In this document: piece by piece, positions 26,289 to 36,804 of the stretch
Numbering within the stretch: position 1 is the first letter of the stretch
Layout: each line of letters starts with the position of its first letter
Source of the DNA: Thiotrichaceae bacterium
GTDB lineage: Bacteria; Pseudomonadota; Gammaproteobacteria; Thiotrichales; Thiotrichaceae
Reading direction: 5' to 3'
Assembly (NCBI GenBank): GCA_023144895.1
Contig: JAGLEV010000001.1
Location: 1 to 58,320, forward strand
Length of the DNA: 58,320 nt
Program-made: the position numbers and the translations under genes
Notes under the pieces: generated by a model
Told to the model about the DNA's origin: nothing
Database searches by the model: none
What the model saw: the letters and a program-made list of their open reading frames with translations, nothing else

Positions 26289-26633
26289 CTAACCAACACA
26301 CCAAGCGGTTGGTCGACGCATTCCTGCTAATTGCACACCTTGCTGCATATAGCCGTTAGGAAACATTTTAAATAGCTGTTTTTTAGCTTCCTTCTTTTTT
26401 ACACCACTAGCAATTAAAAAGTGTGTGGCCTCACGGACATCAGGTGTTATTTGATGCTCTTCATGATGGTCACGGATAAAGTGTAAAAGAGGGAAGTGTG
26501 ATTCATTAAAATCAAGACCATTCCATTCTGATGCCATTTTCCATGCAAGATCTTCACTCCAATCTTCTTTATTTTTTAGATAGCCATCAGGACAACGTTC
26601 TACTGATAGCTCTATTGGGGTTCTCATACTCAT
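26289..26633 (-). CDS. TusE/DsrC/DsvC-family sulfur relay protein
   Basis: A protein of about 114 residues. It matches the family at GYLKNKEDWSEDLAWKMA, HFPLLHFIRDHHEEHQITPDVREATHFL and KQLFKMFPNGYMQQGVQLAGMRRPTAWCVG. The conserved C-terminal cysteine is present but followed by two residues (Val-Gly), not the usual one. The second DsrC cysteine, expected 11 residues before, is Gln, so it is closer to TusE than to true DsrC. Such proteins carry persulfide sulfur. The longest frame starts at 26696; ATG 26633 fits the family start better. No tusBCD or dsr genes adjoin. Confidence 0.85.
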   Translation of the reverse strand: MSMRTPIELSVERCPDGYLKNKEDWSEDLAWKMASEWNGLDFNESHFPLLHFIRDHHEEHQITPDVREATHFLIASGVKKKEAKKQLFKMFPNGYMQQGVQLAGMRRPTAWCVG

Positions 26634-26972
26634 ATTAATAATCTCATAAAATGTGTTGTTTAAGGCATACCATAATAGCGCAATATGATGCTCCATTGTG
26701 GTGCGGCAGTCGAGCTTTGTATTGGTTGAATTCTAGCAAGCAGCTTATTTAAAATATTTTAAAAATAGTCATTGATGCGACTAAGTGGCTATTTTAATTT
26801 ACTTTTATAAAAAATATAATCGATATAAAATTTTCTTAATAATAGAAAGAGAGCAATATATGTGCCAATTGATGACAAGGAACAGATGTTCAATAAATAA
26901 CATAAATCTGTTACTCTATTAAGCACTTCTTTCCTGCTTTAAATTTATAAAATTACAAGGTTACTTTTAACA
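26634..26972. other. 339-bp divergent intergenic region
   Basis: This region separates the divergent TusE-like and cysZ genes and should hold both promoters. It includes AAAATAG (26762-26768) and CTATTTT (26789-26795), with an inner TAGTC/GACTA pair. No clear promoter consensus or RNA gene was recognised. Its first 63 bases also extend the TusE-like frame upstream. Confidence 0.4.
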
Positions 26973-27713
26973 ATGCTTACAGGTTTTTTTGCTGGATTTT
27001 CTTATATATTCAAGGGTTTTTCACTGATTAGTGAAAAAGGAGTACGCTCTTATGTTGTCATTCCTTTACTGATTAATATCGTTATTTTTTGCTTAGCAAT
27101 TTATTATGGACTAACTCAGTTTAGTGGTTGGTTAGATAGTTTATTAAGCCCTATCTCATGGTTGCCTGGTTGGCTAGAAGTCGGGGTTCAATGGGTTATG
27201 GCTCCTTTATTTACCCTATTGATTGTTGTTGTTGTCTATTATAGTTTTACCATCATTGCTAACTTCATTGCAGCACCCTTTAATGCACAATTAGCCTTGA
27301 GAGTAGAAGCTAAGCTACGGGGTCAATCAGTGGAGGCAATAGAAGATAATAGTGACTTTATGGCACTGACTCGGCGTACACTAGAAAGTGAGGTTAAAAA
27401 AATGATCCATATGATTAAATGGCTTATTGTTTTACTTATTCTGACATTCATTCCCGTGGTTAATTTGGTTGCTCCCTTTGTTTGGCTCCTTTATAGTGCT
27501 TGGATGTTAGCGTTAGAGTATGCAGACTACCCGATGTCCAATCATAATATGCTATTTAAAGAAGAAATCAATCTATTGAAAAGGCATCGTACAGCCTCTT
27601 TAGGCTTGGGTGCTGGTATCATGCTACTGACGGCAATACCTGTAGTAAACTTTTTTGCAATGCCAGTAGGGGTTGCAGCAGGGACGACCTTGTGGGTTCG
27701 TCGCTTATCTTAA
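26973..27713 (+). CDS. cysZ: Sulfate transporter CysZ
   Basis: A 246-residue inner-membrane protein with about four long helices. Typical features are GFSYIFKGFSLISEKGVRSYVVIPLLIN at the start, NFIAAPFNAQLALRVEAKLRG in the middle and ALEYADYPMSNHN toward the end, all strong CysZ landmarks. It imports sulfate for cysteine synthesis. cysM follows after a very small open frame, so the pair forms a sulfur-assimilation unit. Confidence 0.92.
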   Translation: MLTGFFAGFSYIFKGFSLISEKGVRSYVVIPLLINIVIFCLAIYYGLTQFSGWLDSLLSPISWLPGWLEVGVQWVMAPLFTLLIVVVVYYSFTIIANFIAAPFNAQLALRVEAKLRGQSVEAIEDNSDFMALTRRTLESEVKKMIHMIKWLIVLLILTFIPVVNLVAPFVWLLYSAWMLALEYADYPMSNHNMLFKEEINLLKRHRTASLGLGAGIMLLTAIPVVNFFAMPVGVAAGTTLWVRRLS

Positions 27714-27742
27714 TAGTATAAAATACTTAGGCTGAATAAATA

Positions 27743-27829
27743 ATGAAAAAAATGATTTATCGACTATTGATGATGTGGGTCTTTAAACGCTTAATGGACT
27801 TTGTCAAACGTAAATTTATGCGTCGTTAA
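27743..27829 (+). CDS. Possible 28-residue basic peptide between cysZ and cysM
   Basis: ATG 27743 to TAA 27829 encodes a strongly basic peptide with hydrophobic faces (MKKMIYRLLMMWVFKRLMDF, then VKRKFMRR). It would form an amphipathic helix. It lies 29 bp after cysZ and 15 bp before cysM, but its ribosome binding site is weak. It could be a small membrane-associated protein, a leader for cysM, or chance. Confidence 0.35.
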   Translation: MKKMIYRLLMMWVFKRLMDFVKRKFMRR

Positions 27830-27844
27830 AAAGAGGTTTTTGCT

Positions 27845-28738
27845 ATGCACTACCCAACAATCGAAGATACGATTGGTAATACACCCTTAGTACGTTTGCA
27901 ACGCTTAGCAGGTGATACCACCAATACCATTCTTGTCAAGCTAGAGGGTAACAATCCTGCTGGCTCGGTTAAGGATCGCCCCGCCTTGAGCATGATTCAA
28001 CGTGCAGAACAGCGTGGCGATATCAAATCTGGAGACACATTGATTGAGGCAACTAGTGGTAATACGGGAATTGCCTTAGCCATGGTTGCTGCTATTAAAG
28101 GTTATCAACTGATTTTAATCATGCCAGAGACCATGAGCCAAGAGCGTCGTGCTTCGATGCGAGCCTATGGCGCTGATTTGGTTTTAGTTTCAGCGGATGA
28201 GGGCATGGAAGGTGCTCGTGATTTGGGTGAGAAAATGCAGGCTGAAGGCAAGGGCATTTTGTTGGATCAATTTGCTAATCCTGATAATCCACAAGCTCAT
28301 TACCTCACAACAGGGCCTGAAATCTGGCAACAAACACAAGGTGAAATTACTCACTTTGTTAGTGCGATGGGGACTACGGGTACGATTATGGGCACTTCAC
28401 GATTCCTAAAAGAACAAAATCCAGAAGTAACAATAATCGGTGTAGAGCCAAAGGGTGATCAGGAAGCAATTCCTGGTATTCGACGTTGGCCTAAGGATTA
28501 TTTGCCCAAAGTGTTTGAAGCGAGTCGGGTGGATCAAAAGATGGATATGACTCAAAAGCTTGCTGAGCAAACTATGCGTGATTTAGCTGAGAAGGAAGGT
28601 ATTTTCTGTGGCGTTTCGTCAGGTGGAGCGGTCGCTGCAGCATTAGCATTATCAAAAAATCTTGATAATGCAACAATCGTCACTATTATTTGTGATCGAG
28701 GCGACCGTTATATTTCTACTGGAGTATTTCCTGCATGA
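27845..28738 (+). CDS. cysM: O-acetylserine (thiol)-lyase B
   Basis: A 297-residue PLP enzyme that makes cysteine (or S-sulfocysteine) from O-acetylserine. It follows E. coli CysM closely: TIGNTPLVRLQRL, KLEGNNPAGSVKDRPALSMI with the PLP lysine, EATSGNTGIALAM, MSQERRASMRAYGADLVLV, THFVSAMGTTGTIMG, EGIFCGVSSGGAVAAAL and CDRGDRYISTGVF. The MSQERR segment separates CysM from CysK. Its last four bases overlap the next gene (ATGA). Confidence 0.95.
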   Translation: MHYPTIEDTIGNTPLVRLQRLAGDTTNTILVKLEGNNPAGSVKDRPALSMIQRAEQRGDIKSGDTLIEATSGNTGIALAMVAAIKGYQLILIMPETMSQERRASMRAYGADLVLVSADEGMEGARDLGEKMQAEGKGILLDQFANPDNPQAHYLTTGPEIWQQTQGEITHFVSAMGTTGTIMGTSRFLKEQNPEVTIIGVEPKGDQEAIPGIRRWPKDYLPKVFEASRVDQKMDMTQKLAEQTMRDLAEKEGIFCGVSSGGAVAAALALSKNLDNATIVTIICDRGDRYISTGVFPA

Positions 28739-29388
28739 CCCCTTTGATATTTTCTATCCAAACTATTTTGGATGTTGATCTCGCTCGACATAAGTATAAG
28801 TTGGATGGTTTAAGTGATATTGATGTTGCTAAAGCGACGTTTCATTTACAAAAACAATCCAAGGAAGATGTATTACCTTTGGCAATGCAACGTATTGTAC
28901 TCATTACGACAGTGCAATATCGTGACAATGAAATTAATGTGACATGTTATCGAAATACCAGTGAGGATGGTGAAGCCAGTTTACTCCGTTGTTTTCTGGA
29001 AGACTTAGCTAAGAATGATTACCAGCTATTACCATGGTCAAATGATGAGGGGGCGATTCCTTTATTATTACTTCGTTGTTATAAGCATGCCTTATCGACA
29101 CAGATATTACATAACGTGCAATGTAAGCAAGGGGTTAGTCAGCTAATTACTGGCTCAGATGAGACTTTATTGAGTTTTAATGATGCTAAAGATTTGCTAG
29201 GGTTTCCTCATAAAAATGAGGAAATTGACATTTGGCAATGTTGGGTAGATAAGGATTACGATAAAATCCAGCAACTTGGTAATCATTTGGTACTAAGCTA
29301 CTATATGCTGTATTGTCATTATCAGTGGGTGTCCGGTCGATTGTCTAAAGAGCGCTATCAACATCGCTTGGCGTTGCTGACAGTATAA
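28735..29388 (+). CDS. PolB-type 3'-5' exonuclease homologue lacking the catalytic acids
   Basis: A 217-residue protein resembling the DNA_pol_B_exo2 family of predicted exonucleases in order and spacing: FSIQTILDVDLAR, LSDIDVAKATFHLQKQ, LPLAMQRIVLITTV, FLEDLAKNDYQLLPWSNDEG, SFNDAKDLLGFPHK and a C-terminal WVSGRL. All four DEDD acids appear lost: the first motif FD-E reads FSIQ, the GFD-type Asp is in GAIP, and the last ETD reads NHL. It should therefore be catalytically dead, perhaps a binding protein. It is translationally coupled to cysM. The assignment is from remembered family patterns. Confidence 0.7.
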   Translation: MTPLIFSIQTILDVDLARHKYKLDGLSDIDVAKATFHLQKQSKEDVLPLAMQRIVLITTVQYRDNEINVTCYRNTSEDGEASLLRCFLEDLAKNDYQLLPWSNDEGAIPLLLLRCYKHALSTQILHNVQCKQGVSQLITGSDETLLSFNDAKDLLGFPHKNEEIDIWQCWVDKDYDKIQQLGNHLVLSYYMLYCHYQWVSGRLSKERYQHRLALLTV

Positions 29389-29460
29389 TTCTGTGTTTAG
29401 AAATATGTGATTTTAGAGTTGCCATGAGCGTGCGACCTGCATACAATTAGGCATTTTTTG

Positions 29461-29477
29461 GGTCATCTGACCTTTTT
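29461..29477 (+). terminator. Possible short terminator after the cysM unit
   Basis: GGTC-ATCT-GACC followed by TTTTT (29461-29477). The stem is only 4 bp (5 with an unfavourable loop), so this is weak. It lies just before the hflK ribosome binding site. Confidence 0.3.
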
Positions 29478-29497
29478 AATAATTAATGGAGCATTAT

Positions 29498-30616
29498 ATG
29501 CCCTGGAATGAACCAGGTGGGGATAAAGACCCATGGGGTGGTAATAATAAAAAAACCTCTAGTAAAAACAATAACCCTGCTGACAAAGTCACAGAGTTAT
29601 TTTCTAATCTGTCCAATGGTGGTGATCATAAGTTATTACTACTTATCCCTATTGCATTATTAGTGCTTTGGTTTATCACAGGATTTTATACTATTGAGTC
29701 AGGGCAACGTGGTGTTGTACTGCGTTTCGGTGCTTTTAGTGCCGTTGAAAAGCCTGGTCTACACTGGCTCGCAAGACCAATAGATAAAGTAATTGTTGTC
29801 GATATTGATCGAAACAGAACAGCCTCTGACCAAACCACCATGTTAACCAAAGATGAAAATATTGTTGATCTCAAAATAGAAGTTCAATATTTAGTCAAAG
29901 GGGTAGATGATTACCTTTTCAATGTGATGTATGCCGATTTTGAAGCGATGCAGGAGAGAGGCGTTTTATATAATGTCATGCGTTCCGCTGTTCGTGAAGT
30001 GGTTGGTAGAAGTGATCTTGATTTTGTTATCAAAGAAGGTCGTCAACAGATTGAACAAGAAACTCATACCTTAATGCAAGGTATCTTGGATAAATATAAA
30101 ACGGGTCTTTTAGTTAAGAAAGTTAATCTCAAAGATGCAACGGCTCCAGAACAAGTTAAAGAGGCATTCTTTGATGTAACACGTGCACGTGAGGAGTTTA
30201 ACCGCTCTAAAAATAAAGCAGAAACTTATGCTAATAAAGTCATCCCTGATGCTCGTGGTAAAGCCGCTCGTATTGTTGAGTATGCGAGTGCTTACAAGCT
30301 AGAGGTGGTTTCTAAAGCAGAAGGTGAAGCATCACGCTTCAGCCAGTTACTGACGGAATATAGCAAAGCACCTAAAGTGACACGTAAGCGCCTTTATCTC
30401 GATATGATGGAAGAGGTTTTATCACGCAGTAAAAAAGTTATCTTGGATGCAAAATCGGGTAATCAGGTGCTTTATTTACCTATTGGTAATGCTGGAACGA
30501 TGCCAGCTAGCCCACCAATGCCTCCACTCAATGTTATCGAAAAATTACAACAGCCAGCAAAAGATACGACGAATCGTACCAGTAGCCCAAGTGGTAAGTT
30601 AAGGGAGTTTAGATAA
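29498..30616 (+). CDS. hflK: FtsH protease modulator HflK
   Basis: A protein of about 372 residues with a Gly/Pro/Asn-rich cytoplasmic head (MPWNEPGGDKDPWGG), one membrane helix (about 48-66) and a band-7/SPFH domain on the periplasmic side (TIESGQRGVVLRFGAFSAVEKPGLHW). The longest frame starts at ATG 29486, but GGAG lies inside that extension; ATG 29498 is 6 nt after GGAG and matches other HflK starts. With HflC it forms the large cage around FtsH that limits membrane-protein degradation. Confidence 0.95.
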   Translation: MPWNEPGGDKDPWGGNNKKTSSKNNNPADKVTELFSNLSNGGDHKLLLLIPIALLVLWFITGFYTIESGQRGVVLRFGAFSAVEKPGLHWLARPIDKVIVVDIDRNRTASDQTTMLTKDENIVDLKIEVQYLVKGVDDYLFNVMYADFEAMQERGVLYNVMRSAVREVVGRSDLDFVIKEGRQQIEQETHTLMQGILDKYKTGLLVKKVNLKDATAPEQVKEAFFDVTRAREEFNRSKNKAETYANKVIPDARGKAARIVEYASAYKLEVVSKAEGEASRFSQLLTEYSKAPKVTRKRLYLDMMEEVLSRSKKVILDAKSGNQVLYLPIGNAGTMPASPPMPPLNVIEKLQQPAKDTTNRTSSPSGKLREFR

Positions 30617-31497
30617 TGAAAGTATCACAAGGATTACTCATAGCATTAGGTCTTATGATGCTATTGATTTATTCATCTATTTATACGGTAGATCAGCGTG
30701 AACGAGCGATTAAATTTCGATTTCAAAAAATTGTTGATGCTGCGCATCCCATAGAGCCAGGTTTACACTTTAAATGGCCAACAACCATTATTGATCGTGT
30801 GAGAAAGTTTCCAGCTCAGGTTCTGCCCTTACAGGTAGCAAAACAACGTTTCTTAACGGGTGAGAAAAAGTTTTTAGAAGTTGATTTCTTTGTTGAATGG
30901 CGCATCGAGAATTTTGATGTCTTTTATCGTTCAACACGAGGTAATATCGATAGAGCCACACCGCTATTAGAAAGTATCATGACCGCAGGCTTACGTGCTG
31001 AATTTGGTAAACGAAGTATTCAAGAGGCGGTTACTGCTCAACGTGGTGAGATTATGTCTTCATTATTAGTGAATTCAAAATCTGCAACCAAAGAATTGGG
31101 TGTAAAGATTGTTGATATTCGTGTCAGCCGTATAGACTTTCCAGATGATACCAGTGATGCTATTTATGAGCGTATGAAATCAGAGCGTCATCGTGTTGCT
31201 CAGGATTTCCGTTCACGTGGTGAGGAAGAGGCAACAAAGCTAATGGCTACGGCTGATCGTAAGTCAAAAGTTTTATTGGCTAGTGCCTATAAGAAATCAG
31301 AAATACTTCGTGGTGAAGGTGATGCTAAAGCGGCGGCTATTTATGCAGCTGCCTATGGAAAGAATGAAGAGTTTTATGCTTTCTATCGCTCTTTATCAGC
31401 TTACAAAAAATCATTAGGTGGAACCGATGATACCTTAGTGATTGAACCAAGCTCAGAGTTTTTCCAATACTTTAAAAGTATGGGTAATAGTGAGTAG
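30616..31497 (+). CDS. hflC: FtsH protease modulator HflC
   Basis: A 293-residue band-7 protein with one N-terminal membrane helix (residues 5-22). It shows YTVDQRERAIKFRFQKI, PGLHFKWPTTIIDRVRKFPAQ, DRATPLLESIMTAGLRAEFGKRSIQE and ERMKSERHRVAQDFRSRGEEEA, the HflC pattern. ATG overlaps the hflK stop by one base (TAATG). It is the partner of HflK in the periplasmic complex. Confidence 0.95.
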   Translation: MKVSQGLLIALGLMMLLIYSSIYTVDQRERAIKFRFQKIVDAAHPIEPGLHFKWPTTIIDRVRKFPAQVLPLQVAKQRFLTGEKKFLEVDFFVEWRIENFDVFYRSTRGNIDRATPLLESIMTAGLRAEFGKRSIQEAVTAQRGEIMSSLLVNSKSATKELGVKIVDIRVSRIDFPDDTSDAIYERMKSERHRVAQDFRSRGEEEATKLMATADRKSKVLLASAYKKSEILRGEGDAKAAAIYAAAYGKNEEFYAFYRSLSAYKKSLGGTDDTLVIEPSSEFFQYFKSMGNSE

Positions 31498-31502
31498 TTT
31501 CA

Positions 31503-31694
31503 ATGGAGCTTAATTGGACTGACTTAATTAATGCACTGGCTTTATTTTTGATCTTTGAGGGACTTTTGCCATTTGCAAGCCCTCAGGGTCTAAAAAAAGC
31601 GTATCATTCAATTTTGTCTATGTCTGAGAACTCAATTCGTATAATGGGCCTATCTAGCATCCTTATTGGTTTATTTGTCCTATTCTTAAATTGA
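31503..31694 (+). CDS. DUF2065 small membrane protein (YjeT family)
   Basis: A 63-residue protein with two membrane helices (about 8-24 and 46-62) and the family motif FEGLLPFASPQGLKKAY. It begins 5 bp after hflC and belongs to the hflK-hflC-yjeT-purA order conserved in many gammaproteobacteria. Its role is unknown. Confidence 0.85.
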   Translation: MELNWTDLINALALFLIFEGLLPFASPQGLKKAYHSILSMSENSIRIMGLSSILIGLFVLFLN

Positions 31695-31761
31695 ATGAGG
31701 TGCAAACCTTTGGTCATTGCTCTTGGAGCATCATTTAACTCAAATATTGGTTTTATTCACC

Positions 31762-32946
31762 ATGACAGATAATCGTTATTGGCTTCTTCCTGAAGGGATT
31801 GCAGAGGCATTGCCTCAACGCGCTAAACAGCTAGAGGCATTACGCCGTCAACTTCTTGATCTTTACACTAGCTGGGGATATGACTTAGTTATGCCACCTC
31901 TGGTCGAGTTTATGGAGTCGCTCTCAACAGGGACAGGCGAAGAACTAGACACACAAACATTTAAGCTAACGGATCAGGTATCAGGGCGTTTAATTGGTGT
32001 ACGTGCCGACATGACCCCACAGGTTGCACGTATTGATGCCCATCGCCTTTCTCATGGACAAGTGAATCGCCTCTGCTATTTAGGACCAGTGTTACGTGCT
32101 AGAGCAAATCATGCAACAGGTGGATCTCGATCCCCCTTACAAGTGGGTGCTGAGCTATTCGGTCATTCTGGTGTAGAAAGTGATTGTGAAGTGATTGCAA
32201 TGGCACTGGAGACTTTACAGGCTTGTACAGCGGAGAAAGTCACTGTAGATATTGGTCATATCGGCATCTTTAATTTATTGATAGAGAAAATAGGGCTTAA
32301 TAAAGATCAAACAGTCTTGCTTTCAGATATGCTCATTAGAAAATCTGTACCAGAGATTGAACAATGGTTAGCAGATGCTGATTTTGATGACTCATATAAG
32401 AAATTAATCTCAAGTTTGCCAACACTGAATGGTGCATCATCTCTACTGGATGATAACAGGCAATTGTTTACAGCAGTCAGTGCTGATTTAGTAGAAATTA
32501 TTCAGTATATTAAAAGTTTAATTAGCAGGATAGAACGCTGTTTCCCTGATGTAGAGATTACGATTGATTTGGGTGAGATTCGTGGTTATGCCTATCATAC
32601 AGGAATGATCTTTCAGGTTTATGTGCCTAGTATTAAGCGTGAAGTATTACGTGGTGGACGTTATGATGGCATTGGTAAAGCGTTTGGTCATGCTCGTTCA
32701 GCAACGGGTTTTTCGGCAGATTTACGATTATTACATAGCTTATTGGATCAGGATAAAACCGAGACAGAAAGCCGTATATTTGCACCCGTGACGATAGATC
32801 GTGATTTAGATAAAGTAGTTGCTGATCTACGCAAGCAAGGACATAGTGTTATTAAAGGATTAGATTCACAGCATACTGCAAAACAGCATAGCTGTGATCA
32901 ACAGATTGAATTTTCGAATAAGCAATGGGTTGTTAACCCAATCTAG
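31762..32946 (+). CDS. hisZ: ATP phosphoribosyltransferase regulatory subunit
   Basis: A 394-residue HisRS-like protein without tRNA ligase activity that activates the short form of HisG in histidine synthesis. Motifs are WLLPEGIAEALP, LLDLYTSWGYDLVMPPLVEF, DQVSGRLIGVRADMTPQVARID, and RGYAYHTGMIFQVY. The longest frame begins with TTG 31717; ATG 31762 places the protein start (MTDNRYWLLPEG) as in relatives. It is between DUF2065 and purA, a common order in pseudomonads and related bacteria. Confidence 0.92.
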   Translation: MTDNRYWLLPEGIAEALPQRAKQLEALRRQLLDLYTSWGYDLVMPPLVEFMESLSTGTGEELDTQTFKLTDQVSGRLIGVRADMTPQVARIDAHRLSHGQVNRLCYLGPVLRARANHATGGSRSPLQVGAELFGHSGVESDCEVIAMALETLQACTAEKVTVDIGHIGIFNLLIEKIGLNKDQTVLLSDMLIRKSVPEIEQWLADADFDDSYKKLISSLPTLNGASSLLDDNRQLFTAVSADLVEIIQYIKSLISRIERCFPDVEITIDLGEIRGYAYHTGMIFQVYVPSIKREVLRGGRYDGIGKAFGHARSATGFSADLRLLHSLLDQDKTETESRIFAPVTIDRDLDKVVADLRKQGHSVIKGLDSQHTAKQHSCDQQIEFSNKQWVVNPI

Positions 32947-34257
<1,311 letters not shown>

Positions 34258-34270
34258 TTAGTTTTATGTC

Positions 34271-34299
34271 AAAAGGGGTGTATTGAACACTCCTTTTTT
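34271..34299 (+). terminator. Rho-independent terminator after purA
   Basis: AAAAGGGGTGT (34271-34281), loop ATTGA, then ACACTCCTTTT with T-run to 34299. The stem is 7 bp with one G-T pair plus A-T extensions and is followed by six T. It ends 42 bp after the purA stop. Confidence 0.85.
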
Positions 34300-34392
34300 C
34301 TATTTGATCTGTAGAGTGAGATATTGCCTATTTGGCAATTGTTTTAAATATTAAGTCCCAATGATTGATGGTACTTAGCTTAATAAAAATAA

Positions 34393-35161
<769 letters not shown>

Positions 35162-35178
<17 letters not shown>

Positions 35179-36226
35179 CAACCACCTCCAGTTTACGTTC
35201 TTGATGGAAGTGACTTAGTGGCATATTGAGTAATTCAGCCGCTTTAGATTCAGTGCTCCAGCCTTCAGCTAGGGCGCGATAGACCATCTGCTTAAATAAA
35301 AAACTTTTTTCTGCTGGAATCGGTTCACCAGGTTCATGCTGATGCCAGCCTTTTTTCTTAAATTGTCGGAAATGAGATTTTAGTATAGTGAGACTCATTA
35401 AGCCCGTATCGTGCAATCGAAATAAACAGGCAGACATACTTAGCCCAAATTCTTGTTTTAATAAATATAATTCACGAAGCTCTACATTGCGTATCGTCTC
35501 ACCAAAATGCTGGTATAAAGCACTTTGTGGTAATAAGAAAGCTGAGGCAAAGCGATTACATGCCTTTTCTTCATCAATTTTCTCATCAAGACGGTCATGT
35601 AATAATAAATGCCCAAGCTCATGCGCAAGGGTGAAGCGCTGACGATCTCCTGTCCAGTTTGATGAGACAACAATGATTGCTTGTTTATTATGGTAAGCCA
35701 TTAAGCCATCAAACTTTTCTTCATTTTCTATATCCGTAAATAATACCCATATTCCTAAGGTTTCCAAGGTGTCAACAAAATCTGCCATTGGGTTATTTCC
35801 TAGCTCCCATTGCTTGCGTAATTGCTCGGCAATTTTTTCTATCTCATCAAGTTTAGTAATATATTTTGGTAAGCTAGTAGGTAGGGTGAAGCTTTTAATG
35901 GGAAAGATGGGATATAAGTTAACAAGCTCCTGCCAGCGTTCAACTTGCTCAAGAACTTCTGCTTCAATTTTGCGTAATAGCTTCTTTGTTGCACCAGGGC
36001 GCTTACGAAACTCAACACCCGATAAGGTGATATTAATAGGGCGGAAGAAATACTCAGTTCGCACACCATAAGCTTTAGCCAGTTTAATCAGCTGAGTAGA
36101 GTTAGGGACATTTTTACTATCTTCATATTTTTTAATGGCACTATGCGATACATCCACACGGTCAGCGGCACCTCGCAAGGATAGATTGGCGGCTTTGCGT
36201 GCTCGTTTTAATCGTGTAGCTAACAT
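35162..36226 (-). CDS. XRE-family regulator with ImmA/IrrE metallopeptidase domain
   Basis: A 354-residue two-domain protein. Residues 1-60 are a Cro/C1-type helix-turn-helix (LRGAADRVDVSHSAIKKYEDSKNVP). Residues about 150-260 are an ImmA/IrrE zinc peptidase (FTLAHELGHLLLHDRLDEK, then EKACNRFASAFLLP). The C-terminal 70 residues contain another helix-turn-helix-like stretch (WSTESKAAELLNMPLSHF). By analogy with ImmA-type systems it should repress its own operon and could cleave a regulator, controlling the downstream PIN protein. A palindromic operator lies right before the gene. Confidence 0.88.
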
Positions 36227-36240
36227 AATACTGCTCCAAT

Positions 36241-36283
36241 AAGGTTTACAATGTTATATTATATTGTAATTTTTGTAAACCCT
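36241..36283 (-). promoter_or_regulatory. Palindromic operator/promoter of the XRE-PIN operon
   Basis: GGTTTACA (36243-36250) and TGTAAACC (36273-36280) are outer inverted arms; TTACAAT (36246-36252) and ATTGTAA (36263-36269) form an inner pair. On the minus strand TATAAT (within 36254-36265) could be a -10 element. The place, 15-55 bp before the start codon, fits autorepression by the XRE domain. Confidence 0.6.
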
Positions 36284-36396
36284 TGTTTTTTATTGTACGA
36301 ATGGTCAATAATTGATTATGATGATGACTATAGTTTTAGAACAAATTAAAGTATGGTTACCTTACTTCATTCTATTTCATCAATGAGCCGATTTAT

Positions 36397-36789
36397 ATGA
36401 CAAATTTTGTATTTTCATCACAGGTTAACCAACCTATCGATCAAGCAATTGAAACTTTAAAAGCCACTTTAATGAATCACCACTTAGGTATTGTTAGTGA
36501 TGTTAATGTTGCCAGTATTATTAAAACTAAGTTAGATGAAGAGATAGGTAGCTATCGTATCTTGGGTGCATGCAATCCTAAAATGGCAAAAGATATGATC
36601 GAAGCCGTGCCAGAAGCGGGTGCTTTATTGCCTTGCACGATTGTTGCTAGAGCAGTGGAGGGTGGAACGATGTTTGACTTTATGGATCCAATGGCAGTGT
36701 TATCCCTTGCTAATAATGATGTAATGAATGCTGTTGCTGTTGAGGCGACTAAAAAACTAAAAGCAGTCATTGTAGAATTAGAACAATAA
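36397..36789 (+). CDS. DUF302-domain protein
   Basis: A 130-residue cytoplasmic protein with the DUF302 fold: QPIDQAIETLKATLMNHHLGIVSDVNV at the start, YRILGACNPKMAKDMIEAVPEAGALLPCTIVAR in the middle, with Cys in both the GACN and LPCT motifs. Small DUF302 proteins occur widely, often near sulfur or redox genes, without a defined role. The next gene follows after 15 bp. Confidence 0.85.
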   Translation: MTNFVFSSQVNQPIDQAIETLKATLMNHHLGIVSDVNVASIIKTKLDEEIGSYRILGACNPKMAKDMIEAVPEAGALLPCTIVARAVEGGTMFDFMDPMAVLSLANNDVMNAVAVEATKKLKAVIVELEQ

Positions 36790-36804
36790 GCCCGTTTTAG
36801 CTTA

